64,000 bases of DNA from Asterochloris sp. CNOR1 (Eukaryota > Chlorophyta > Trebouxiophyceae > Trebouxiales > Trebouxiaceae). Both the position numbers and the translations under genes were made by a program. The notes below the pieces were generated by a model that made no database searches, was not told the origin of the DNA, and saw nothing but the letters and a program-made list of their open reading frames with translations. Location of the stretch: assembly GCA_963969365.1 (NCBI GenBank), contig OZ017746.1, forward strand, positions 558,001 to 622,000. The letters run 5' to 3'. Below are positions 45,456-56,005 of this stretch, piece by piece (the first letter of the stretch is position 1; the number at the start of each line of letters is the position of its first letter).

Positions 45456-45712
45456 GTGACTTCTTTCTTGACAGCTGCAAGTTTGCCTTCAAGAAGGTTC
45501 TCAGACACAACTTTGTCGCGCGCCACCTTGGAGGCCTGCGTGATTCGCATGATCCCAATTGCGCAGCGCACTGGTCCTGCACAACTGAGTGACTCCTTCT
45601 TGACAGCTGCAAGTTCGCTTTTGAAAGCTGCAAGTTCGCCTTCAAGAAGGTTGCAGGCGTCCCGCTGCATGTTGAGCTCGCGCTGCAATCGCTGGCTCTT
45701 GGCCTTCAGGCA
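45241..45712. repeat. Inverted duplication of a coiled-coil exon (one forward, two reverse copies)
   Basis: The forward copy is 45241-45450. Reverse copy 1 (about 45457-45560) matches the forward copy's ends but lacks the central block encoding NSQRLQRELNMQRDAC. Reverse copy 2 (about 45561-45712) carries that block and the LAAVK repeats. Shared strings include CAAGAAGGTT and TTGACAGCTGCAAGTT. A transcript across the region could fold into a stem of more than 100 base pairs. Confidence 0.85.
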
Positions 45713-46453
45713 GACATGCACCTGCGCCTGCAGCACAGCTTGTGCCCACAAGCCCATGGGAAAGAGCAAGAGCAAGGCAGCAGTGCAGACATTCCTTCCG
45801 CTCTCACTTCTCTAGAGCGCTCAGCGCAGCAAGCGCTAGCAAGAGGCGCTGCTGTCTGATGGTCGATGATTGGGCAATCTTGTGTCCTTGTGTCCTTATG
45901 AGCCTCACACGGAGGCATGTTTTCATGGGAAACACCGGCAGCTGACAATCTGCCTTGCTGCCTTCAAGCGCTTGAAATGTTGTCCATGATTGTCTTCCTT
46001 GGCAAGACTCACGATTACTTCAGTCCGCTGCAAAGCACAACCAACAGAGACGGTCGTGGACACTATCCAGGGGTCAGGTGCATGTTTAGGGTGTCAGTCC
46101 TGCCTCATGGCCAACACATTGATAAGCAAGGTGCATGGAGGAAGCAGGTCTGCATGGGCTGGCAGCGCCAGGTCTGCCTTCATTTCAGGAACAGCCTCAG
46201 GGGCTTTCAACTGCTCTGCACGGTCCAAAACTTCCCAAGAGGTGTGCCACTCCCCCAGCTGGGGTACAAGGTCCACGTCCCAGCAGCTAAACAGCTGCCA
46301 AGTAGCCTGCAGCAGCACACACCACAGTCAAGGCATGGGTGCATTCTGTTCACTCAAGCACAGCATCAGAGAAGCAGCTCACAGGCCAGTAGCCAGTACA
46401 GAGGGCAATCCCATCGCCGCCTGAGTCCCCAAATCTCCATGAGCACGCGTCAG

Positions 46454-49400
46454 TCAAGACCGAGAGAACTTTCGGTACATCTGCTGCTGGCTGGCCGGCT
46501 GCACACTTGGCTTCACCACCTGCGCAGCAACAGGGACTGGCAACAATAAGTGACAGGTGTGCCGGGCAGTATGTTGAAATGTGTGGGAGCAATGTCTGAA
46601 GGACTGCCTCCACAGAGTGTCAGCCTTCGCACGAGGACTAGGTGCACCAACAGAGCAGTGCGCACCTGCATGGCAGCTGCAAAGTGCCTGTGTCCCACGA
46701 CTGTAGCGTCCAGGCTCTCTGTCAGGGCAGCCAGCGCTGCCTCCCGCGCAATGGCCGCCAGATCAGCTCCTGTGCAGCCCTGCGTCTGCGCTGCAAGACC
46801 CTGCACGAACAGCATGAGTCAGCTCACTCAAGAGCTGACGAATCGAGTGCTTGGGGGGCTACAGCAGACATTTCTGCGCGCAGCAGGTGGACAAACAGCC
46901 CTCACTGAGATGGAACTGAGGCAGTGCGCTCTGCAGCAGATGCAGCTGGCCACAGGCTATCTCCACGGCAGGTTCGAAGGCCCAAGCTCCGAAGCCCTGA
47001 AGTACCTGTAGGTCGACATCTGCTGCCAGAGGCATCCTGCGGGTGTGCACAGCCAGCACAGCTCTGCGTCCAGCCTCGTCTGGCGGGGGCACATGCAGGA
47101 GGCGGTCAAAGCGCCCGGGGCGCACCAACGCTGGGTCAACGCAGTCAGGCCTGTTAGTGGCGGCCAGCACTGTGACACCGACTCGCGCCTGCATGGGGGC
47201 TGATAATGAATGGCATGCAGGTGGCATGCAGATGGACTGTGCAGCAATTTGCACACATGACGCAGCAGAGCAGGCCTCATTGCAGGGGCACCACTGCTGC
47301 AGATGCACTAGCTGAGCACAGCGCATGGCCTGGAGCTCATGAGCTGACCAGGCTGGCAGGCACACAGCTGGCCATCGCTGCTGTTCCCATTAAACCAGTC
47401 GCAGGCAGGCATGATGACGTTCAGGCGTGTAACCTCCATCAGCAGCTGAATCAACAGCCAGTTGCCTGCACCCTGCGTCATAGCGCCCGCTTCGACCAAG
47501 CGATCAAGCAAGCCGCAAGCAGCCCCACACCTGCAGGCAATTCAGCTGCATCAACAGCTGGCTGAGCCCCCTATGCCCTCCCCAACAGCTGGCTGAGCCC
47601 CCTATGCCCTCCCCAACTGCACCTGCTGTGGGACTGGCAACCAGAGAGGCAGCTGCACTCACCTGGAGGCCATCCATCTCCATCAGCAGCTGGCTGAGCA
47701 CCCTGTGCCCTGCACCCTCCCCGCCAGCCCCTCCTTCCTCCCTGCTGCCCACCAGCCCATCGATCTCGTCAAAGAAGATGACGGCTGGCGCGGCCCCCCG
47801 GGCCCGTGCAAACAGGGCAGCCACAGCCTTCTCTGCCTGCCCCACAAACTTGCTGTACAGCTCGGGGCCCTTGACTGCCAGAAAGTTGAGCTTGGCCTCG
47901 TTGGCCACCGCCCTAGCCAACAGGGTCTTGCTGCAGCCTGGGGGGCCGTACAGCAGCACGCCTGCACAGGGTAGCAGGGCAGGCGTCAGGCCAGCTACAG
48001 GCAGCACAGACGCACTGTACAGCAGTGCAACAGGAGAGTGACGGGACTTTGGGGCGGGCAGGATCCTGCTTGGCCAGCACATGCCCTGCTGTCGATCTTG
48101 ACCGTCCGTATGTGCACCTTGCGGGTGGCGTCACGCAGCAAGCAGTGCAAGGTATCACCTTGTGGGGGCAAGGCTCCCAGGCGCTCCAGCGCTTCAGGGT
48201 GCAGATGTGGCCACTGCACAGCCTCCTGCAGGCGCAGCTTGACATCGTCCAGGCCGCCAACGTCTGCCCAGGTCACGCGAGGTACCTGCACAAGGGGCGC
48301 ACCATCAGCACAGGCCATGCATGCAACATGAACTGAAAAGGCCAAGCATGCTCCACAGCCATGCTGTGCTGTAGGCTGCATGTGACGGTGGCCTGCTGAC
48401 TGCAGAGCGCGGGGCATGACCTCCTTGGCCAGTGAAAGAGAGCGCTGGTTCAGCGGGCCGGGTTGCTGTGACGTGGTGCAGCTGCATGTCCCTGCACAGC
48501 AGGCAGGCCGGCCAGGGGGGCGGCGGAAGCAGCGCACCTCGATGGCGACCTCCCGCATCGCACTGGGTCGCACGCGTGTCTGCGCCACCCCAAAGTCCGC
48601 TGGCGTCACACGTCTTTCAGCGTCTGCAGGGGCAACGCCGGGTTGAGTGACAGCAGCCAAGCATGGGATGGGGGCAGTGACGCCCCTGCATCTGAGCTCC
48701 CCTGTCTGGCAAGGCCGTTTTGGTAAACTTTCTGCACCTGCTTGCTGGACAGTGCTGGGCAGACACCCACTCTGGAGCCTGCAGCGCCTCTTCTTGACAT
48801 GCTTGGGAGGGTGCAGCAGCTTGCTGCGCTGTTGGGGGGCATTGGTCAGGCCAGGGCTGCTAGGTAGAAGTAGCGCAGAAACAGATACTCCTGATGCTCA
48901 CCTGGCTCAGCAATAATCCTGCGCAGTGCGGCCATGGCAGCCTCGTTGCACAGGGCAGCCAGGTCAGCCCCCACAAAGCCATGCGCTGCAGCTGCCAGGC
49001 TGGCCACCTGCTCGTCAGATAGGCTGTGCTTGAGGCGTCTCAACTTGGTCCTGCAGGCATGCAACTGCCTCCTGCGATACCCAGGTCAGAGACTTTGGCA
49101 GTGGAGGCATGCAGGCAGATGTGGCAGCAACAGGTGATGCTGGGGAAGCACGATGGCCAGCCAAGCGGCGCAGCTGCAGTTGGTAGATGCGGCTGGCGCA
49201 GACTGCCACGATGATGATGTTTAATTGGAATGCAATCCGCCAGGTGAGCTGCAGAGCCACAGGGGATACCTGAGGATCTCAGTGCGGCCTGCTGGGCTGG
49301 GCACCCCGATCTCCAGCTCCCGGTCAAATCTGCCAGGGCGCCGCAGTGCTGAGTCCACTGCCTCTGGCCTGTTGGTGGCAGCGATGACCACTACCTGATG

Positions 49401-51967
49401 CTCCGCTCCCGTGACACCTGAACACAGCTCTGTCAGTGAGCATCCCAGTCATGTAATGGCCTGCAGGGCAACAAGGTGCCTGACCTGGTGAGCTCTTGAG
49501 CCTGAAGGGCTAAGCGCCTCAAACAGCACATCCAAGGTGCCCTTGCGGCTGTGGCTGGGTTGTACTTTTGCAGAACAAAGGAGCTGTCAAGCTTGAGCCA
49601 GCAATGACGCAGATGGCGGGCAGATTCGTCCACCTGGGCTGAGGCCGTCCATCTCAGTGAGCAGCGTGGTCACCACCCGAGCACTCATGTCCTCGGCAGG
49701 CTCTGCCGCGTGGTGGGCACTGGCCCCTCCCTCAGCGCTGCCGCCGCGGGCGGGCGCCAACGCATCGAGCTCGTCGATGCAGACCACGCTTGGAGCAAGA
49801 GCACGCGCTGCTGCAAAGACGCCTGCAGGGGCAAGGGCAGAAAGGGCGTGCGCATCAGTGCAGATCGTGCTGAGGGCTGCAGGACTGGGGCTGCAGCAAA
49901 TTTGCCTGCAGGGGCAACCAAGGAGGCACCAAGAAACGGCCTGCAGCGACAAGGTGGTCCTCAGCCAGGACTGCCCTCATGATGCTGTGGCATCGACCAT
50001 GGCTTGCACGGTGGCAGACCTGAGGCTCAAGCTGAATAGTTGCCCTGCAATGCACGTCGAGGAGCCATCTTGTGCTGGAGACCTGACACATGGACTGGCC
50101 TCAGCCGCCAGCGCGGAAAGGGTGAGGACTCAACAAGCATCAGTATCATGCAGCACCAATCATGGCAAGCGCACCTTGCAGCCCCGCCTCGCTCTCGCCA
50201 TAGAACTCAGACACCACGTCTGGGCCGTTGAGGACAAACAAGGGACACCCAGCCTCTGCGGCAGCCGCGCGGGCCAGGCAGGTCTTGCCGCACCCGGGCG
50301 GGCCCCACAGCAGGACACCCCGCGGTGGACGGATGTTGTAGTGGGCAAACAGCTGGGGGGCTTTGAGCGGCAGGGACACCAGCTCATACAGAGCACGCAC
50401 CTGCAGGCGGGTCTGCAGCCTTGAGCGCCAGTGGCCTAGAGTGAGGATGCTTCAGGCTACATGGCGTGGTCACATGTGGGGAGCTAGCCCTGCACGACAA
50501 GGTGTGGGACACAGAAAGCATGGCTGAGGGACTCAGCAAGCTGATCAGCCCTGACGGGCCCATGCACCCCCTGCCACCTTGCAACACGGTGACTCACATG
50601 GTGCTGCACTCCGCCGAGGACGGCAAAGCCCTCGTGGGCAGCTGCCAGCCCTGCCGCAGCAGCCCTGCCGGCAGCCTCAGCAGCTGGGCCCGCCTCCTCC
50701 CGCTCCCCAGCGGCCCCCGCTGCAGCAGCCCTGGCACGTGCGACGATGTCCAGCTTGCTGGAGTCAGCTGGCTGTGCAGGGGCAAAGCCGTCGCTGTGTG
50801 GCCCGGCGCTGGAGCTGTCAGGGAGCCTGGGCGGCTGCTGTCCCTGCTGGAGCAGGTGCACCAGCGTGGTGGCCTGGCACATGCCTGCCTGCAGGTGCCC
50901 TGTGCCTGCACTGCTGCTGGGGCTGCCAGCACTGCTTGCTGTGGCGGCCCCACCGGGTGCTGCTATCCCAGGCTGCACCTGCAGCTGCTCCACTGAGAAG
51001 ACACAGTCGTGCCCCAGCACAGGGGCTGCCAGCAGACTGCCCTGCATGATGGTACGGCCAGACAGGTGCTTCTGCAGCAACTGGGCCAGGACAGCCTCCA
51101 TCTTGGCGCCGCCACGCTTCACTGCCTGCAGCGCCCACAGCCCCTTGGCACCAGAGGCGCCGGCTGGGGCAGCAGGTGGCAGCACAGCTGGCAGGCCCTC
51201 GGCCCCTGCCTGCTGCATGCGCATCCACACGGCCTCGGCCTGTGCAGGGTAAGTGCTGTCTGCGCTCTCCGGCTGCTGCGCTTGGGAAGGCGCCTGTGGC
51301 ACAGCTCCAGCCTGCTGAGGCTGCGTGCAGGGCTGGTCGTTGGCGTACAGCAGGAGGGCTGTGCCTTCGGCAGGCCGGCCCAGCATGCTGAGCAGGGCTG
51401 GCGAGGCTGCTGCTTGCCCTTGAACCAGCTGTGGGCTGAATTGCAGGCGTGCGGCGGCCAGGAACATGCCAGCGCCTGCAACTGGGCCTGGCCTCAGATC
51501 TGTGAGGGCATGCAGCTGCTGAGCAGCCTGCCAGATGTTTCCTGGCTGGGGCACACTGCCATATGCCTCTGGCGTGTCAGGCTCTCCAGCTGCTGAAGCG
51601 TTGACGCACAGCCCAACCTGCAGATCAGTGACGCCAATCAAAGGAGGCCACAGAGACAGCCTCTAGCAGGCATTGTGCAGGGGGAGCTGGAGGGCTTACC
51701 AGACAATGTGCACTTTCAGATGGCGGCTGCCCTGTGTCAGGTGCAAGCCATATGATCTGAGCATCAGGCTTAGCCTGCCCAGGTTTGTGTACAAGACTGA
51801 GTTCCTTCGGAGTCCCTACAGTGTACTTGACAGTCAGTAGTCATCTCCAACGCTGCCAGGGCCCCCACTTCTGTATGAGGCAGCCTACCTAGGTGCCACA
51901 GTGCTGCCTGCACATCAGATGTCTGACTGCTGGGAACTGGTTGTGGTTTCTTTTTTCTACGTGCCAT
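46454..51967 (-). CDS. AFG2: AFG2/SPATA5-type double AAA+ ATPase (CIP111 homologue)
   Basis: Thirteen exons: 51967-51827, 51774-51700, 51617-50598, 50400-50175, 49822-49634, 49417-49270, 49050-48902, 48623-48538, 48285-48159, 47961-47663, 47188-47006, 46800-46666, 46519-46454. They give 947 residues, every phase closing. The N-terminus [14 protein letters not shown] resembles plant CIP111; a long Ala/Gln-rich N-domain follows (residues 73-412). D1: Walker A GPPGCGKT (445-452), Walker B VVCIDELD, sensor [11 protein letters not shown], arginine-finger region [11 protein letters not shown]. Linker [12 protein letters not shown] is diagnostic for SPATA5/AFG2. D2: GPPGCSKT (726-733), VIFFDEID (about 785), [19 protein letters not shown], then EAALAALTE and a short basic tail. 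In yeast, Afg2 extracts Rlp24 from cytoplasmic pre-60S particles. REI1, acting later in that pathway, is also encoded in this window. The gene lies 209 bases downstream of MED27 on the same strand. Confidence 0.95.
47437..47630 (-). repeat. Degenerate copies of the AFG2 exon-10 end inside intron 10
   Basis: The exon end at 47663-47712 encodes [12 protein letters not shown] (minus strand). In the following intron a 31-base unit, AACAGCTGGCTGAGCCCCCT and onward, occurs twice in tandem (about 47557-47618). A third partial copy encodes [11 protein letters not shown] near 47437-47470. The tandem copy still reads [11 protein letters not shown] before a GTGTGG donor-like site near 47530. Confidence 0.75.
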
Positions 51968-52176
51968 GCCCCTGATGTGCTAGCCCTGCAGCTGTATGGC
52001 AAGCCACAGGAAAGAAGGAAAAGTATGGCATGCAGGAAAAAGAAAAACTGTGTCAAACTCACTCGTTGGGCAACTTGTATTGACAGACAACTTATCTGGC
52101 AAATGGTATACATGAGCTCAGTTGTCTTGACTCCATATGTTCCCTCATACTTTGAAGATCAAATGTCAAAATAACA

Positions 52177-53987
52177 TCACAAGAGCTGTAAGGGAGCAGC
52201 AGTGCGATGAAATGCAGGCAAAGTGCCATTTGCAGCCGCTGTTCGAAGCTCTGCATTAGACAGTCTGAATGATCTGATACAGGGAGGAATGAGGTGCCCA
52301 GAGCTGCTTTCAGCCATGAGGAGCTGTCCTGTGACCCCACAGGGCGTTGAAAACAGATCTCTGTAGGTGCTGAGCCACAGCAGCAACTCCAGCATTGCCA
52401 AGTTCCAAGGCTTGGTGGCCGATGCAGGCTGCTGAGCTGCACGCTCCTTGAAGAACTGACAAGCCCTGTCAGCATGCTCTTTCACGGCCCTGCAGCCAGG
52501 TCAGTGCTTTTATCACTTAGCATCAACTTGCCATGCTGACTTCAGCATAGTGACTCCCACTGCGGTTTGGACTGCATGAGCAGTGCATCCCTGAATCAAG
52601 AACCATCACAAGCAGTTGCACTTTGCAATTGCATCTGGCATATGGAAAGCCCTGGATGAGAGAACGCGGTGCAGGGGCATTACCGGCACACGGTGTAGGT
52701 GCCCTGACCAGCATGCGCCGGCTTCCTGCGGGGCTGCACTGTGATCTTGCCAGGGCAGGCACACCCCGGCACGCTGAGGGCAACATGGACGACCAAAGCG
52801 TGGGGGAAGGCCAGCTGCACAGCGGCTGGAGCATGAGCATCAGCTGCATTCCTGCATGCAGCATGCCTGTGTTAGCCCCAAGCAGACTGACAGGCACCAC
52901 CACTTCAGCTGCCAGCACATCTGTGCCCCAAGCAGGGGCAAGGTGCCAGGGCCAAACATGCACAAGCAAAAATTGCCAACGTCCAGCCACACGGACTGCC
53001 TGACCTCAGCCTCACCCTGCAGCAGCTGGGGCAGGGAGCGCCTCGCCCTGAGTGGTTACAAGGCTGATGGGCAGCCCAGTCAGGGCCTGCGCCTCGGCCG
53101 CCACTGCTTCCAGCTCCTGCTGGTGCTGCGCCTGTATCTTGGCTGTGTCCGGTGGGTGTAGTCCCAGGTCTGCAGGCTCCACAGACGTCGTGCCAATCTG
53201 TGCAGCCCAAGCCTTGTGCAGGCGCTGCTGGTTGGCTGCCCCTTGGTCCAGGGCGTGCTGCAGCACGCATGCGGGTTGCATCTCGAACGTCGTTAGCAGG
53301 GACCACCCAACTGATGAAAATTGGGCGGAGTGCAGTGTAGTTGAACTGCGTCATATGCCAGCAATGCAGGCAGGCAGAGGAGAGGGTTGGTGCACTCCAC
53401 TGCAGATGAAGGCGAACAATGGCATGGCATCAGTCGCTGTCAATCTTGTTGCCTGCCAAGGGCAGCTGGAGACCTGTGCTGCAGCTGACCTGCAGGTCCC
53501 AGGCTTGCTCCATCGACATAGGCTGGGGCTTCATTGCGGCTGCATACTTACGGACACGGCTAGATGCTGCCAAGACAACCTCAAGGCCGGCAGCATTGGA
53601 CTGCGCCAGGCTTCGCACCTGTGCAGCAGCAGCCCAGAGCTGAGTATGCCGGCAGTAGACTGTGCAACAAGGCGATGGCATCAAACCCTGGCAGTGACAA
53701 TTATAGCAGGGAGCCTGCACCTGACAAGACATTGCAGCATCATGCAGTGGCATGCGACCACACAACCCTGCAGGTGCCTCAAACCCTGTGCAGCCCTGTC
53801 CCTTCACCTGACTCTGGCGCTCAGCCTTTGGCAGGGCATGATTCGCCAACACGCGCAGCAGCTGGTCGGCGCTGTGCTGCAGGCAGATCAGTTGGTGCTG
53901 TGCAGCAGCAATCTCCCTGCCAGCAGCTGCAGGGTCTGCTGGCAGGGTGGCCTGGGGCGTAGGTGCTGCAGTGACATCCACTTCCAT
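52177..53987 (-). CDS. MED27: Mediator complex subunit 27
   Basis: Five exons: 53987-53808, 53618-53490, 53257-53016, 52851-52684, 52489-52177. They give 343 residues with phases closing. Identification rests on the C-terminal block VKEHADRACQFFKERAAQ, LLLWLSTYRDLFSTPCG, QLLMAESSS-HLIPP and AFHRTA, which follows the MED27 C-terminal domain. The N-terminus is helical, as in MED27: LICLQHSADQLLRVLANHAL and SNAAGLEVVLAASSRVRKYA. MED27 is a tail/hinge subunit of the transcriptional Mediator. Oddity: the family's zinc-type C-x2-C is C-x2-T here and the final H-x3-C is H-x3-A. The start is uncertain. The frame is open upstream through an Ala/Pro/Gln-rich stretch to an ATG near 54314, but that would nearly abut the next gene's stop, so the ATG at 53987 is preferred. 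Confidence 0.82.
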
Positions 53988-54342
53988 TGGGCTGCTGGAG
54001 TCTGCCAGGGCTCCTGAATTCGTGGCAGAGGCGCCCAGGATGACTGGCTGGGCCTGGGCTGGCTGGCTGGCCTCGGCCGGCCCAAGCAGTGCATCAGTCA
54101 GCACCGGTGCCCGCCCAGGCAGTTTCTGCGCTGCAGCAGGGCGAAGATGGCCCTGAACCCCGCCCTGCAGCCCAGCAGGCTGCAGCTGCAGTGGTGCACT
54201 TGCAGCAGCAGCGGCGCCATGTGCCTGGCCAGGTGGCCCTGTGCCAAGGTTGGGGGCCAGGCCGCTGCCTGTCTGGGCATGCTGGTGGCTGGAGCCTGCT
54301 GACAGCGGCTGCATCCGGACGCAGCGTCTGGTGGCCGTGGGC

Positions 54343-54677
54343 TCACTGCAGGGTGTGGTGCTGGCGGGTCTGCTTCTGCTTTGCCTGCCAGCTATGGAAG
54401 CCCAGGTATGCCATGGTGCCAGCAAACACTGCCGTGCCCATGTAGGCCATCAGCCTGGCCTTGCCCGCAGGATTCTGTGTAGGACAGAGAACGACTGAAA
54501 GTGGTGATACCTGATCTGGCAGTCTGAGCCAGCAGATTGCACAATGCAGGTGCCCACCCTGAAAGCGTGGCTGTTCTCTGGATGCAAGATGGTTGCCAGC
54601 CTACTCCTAACCATGCCTGCCCGCATGGCCTCCTCAGCAGCCTTTTCATTGCCTTTCTGTGGGCTTGGACCTGCCAT
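54343..54677 (-). CDS. Small single-span membrane protein A
   Basis: Two exons, 54677-54558 and 54474-54343, give 83 residues. The hydrophilic N-terminus (MAGPSPQKGNEKAAEEAMRA) is followed by RSRLATILHPENSHAFR, a hydrophobic span AYMGTAVFAGTMAYLGF, and a basic tail, HSWQAKQKQTRQHH. No family was recognised. The size, single span and basic flanks resemble small accessory subunits of organelle membrane complexes, but this is inference. The frame is open further upstream (to about 54782) without an ATG. Its organisation is similar to the neighbouring protein B. Confidence 0.65.
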
Positions 54678-54819
54678 GACCGCTTTGTTGGGGGCTGTCC
54701 CCAGCTGTGGCACCACAGCCTGCTGCGGTATCGAGATCTCTTCCTCAGGCGCAGCGTTCAAGACAACAGTCAAGGCAGCAGTTCAATTTTTCATACGTTG
54801 GGGAAGTGGCTGTGCAACT

Positions 54820-55127
54820 TCATTGGGCCATCTTCTGCCCTCCGGGCTGAGCTCCCTCATGCTTGCGGGTCCAGCGTTGATAGCCCTCAAATGCCAGGAA
54901 AGTGCCAGCAAAGCCTGTTGCAAAGTAGCTGAATAATCTGAGGTAGCGTGGCACCCTCTGCACCAGCCAGTTGCTATCAGCTTGAGCGCATTGCATCAGC
55001 CTGACAGAGGCTGAAACCAGCAGATGCTGCTCACTGTCGTCATCAAGGGGCCCAGCTCTGGGTCCAAGGCCCTGATGAGCCGTTCCCTCAAGATCAGCTG
55101 CTCCTTGTCTTTCACAGGCGGCGCCAT
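54820..55127 (-). CDS. Small single-span membrane protein B
   Basis: Two exons, 55127-55035 and 54957-54820, with a 77-base intron, give 76 residues: MAPPVKDKEQLILRERLIRA, LDPELGPLMTT, then RVPRYLRLF, a span SYFATGFAGTFLAFEGY, and the basic, polar tail QRWTRKHEGAQPGGQ. No family was recognised. The span and tail resemble those of protein A (FAGTM-AYLGFHSWQ against FAGTF-LAFEGYQRW). Same strand, 143 bases upstream of protein A. Confidence 0.65.
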
Positions 55128-56005
55128 TGCAACTCCTGCAGAGAGATACTTTGCGCTAAGCAGGGCCAAATCACTGAATGTCAGGTCAGCAGATCTTCTC
55201 TGCCAGACTCTTTTGACCTGACGTCACTTTTCTGGCATCCTCAGTGTCGGCTGCGGCCAGACAGACCTGATTCCGCCATAGATCAACGGCAGTTGACCTC
55301 TGCAGCCCATGCCTTTGAAGGCCCATGCAGCAGAGTGTGCACTTCAACAGGCGAATTGCACAATTGATGTCAGATCAGAGAGATTTGTGCCAAGGATCTA
55401 TGGTACCTCTTGCAGGACACCCTGAATGTGTGATGCCTTCCTGTGCCAAAGGCTTGCAGCCTTGTTAAGTGCATGATCTGCTTCTGACCCAGCAACAGTG
55501 ATTACCACTCCTGTTGTGCAGCAGGCTGTGCGCTGCCAGATCTGAAGTCGGTGTTGTCACGGCATGCAGGAACGTCTCGCCTCTGCATGGAGTGAGCCCC
55601 ATGAGATATTGGTGTCATCCTACCTGTAAACCCAGCCTCACAGATGAGACATGACTAGCCACTGATGACGGTGATGCAGCCTGCCTGCAGCTTCAGTCTG
55701 CAATGCCTCAGCAGGTTGTCCCTCTATGCACTGCAGATTGAACAAGTCGGCATTGCAGCTGCCTCCAACAGCAGTGTTTTGTGACACTTGTTTGGATGTT
55801 TCTCCCTGCAACCCTGTTCACTGAATGCAGCTGCGGTTCTCCCTTGCTGATGTTCCAAGCTGACTCATGAGCGCTGCCATCATGCAGTCATGACCACTGC
55901 AGATTGAATGCTTGTGTTGGCAAACCTGAGACATACGTGATTTACACTTTCTGTCTACTCTCAAACCTACAGGAAGCGCCCTGCCGGCACCTGAGCATCA
56001 CCAGG
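55128..56005. other. Intergenic, no gene seen
   Basis: About 880 bases between divergent genes (membrane protein B on -, REI1 on +). No conserved frame was recognised. Presumably both promoters lie here. Confidence 0.5.

Noticed and set aside
45241-45712. Transposon terminal inverted repeats
   Set aside because: The inverted copies are internal coding-like sequence, adjacent rather than flanking a body, with no transposase frame and no target-site duplication seen.
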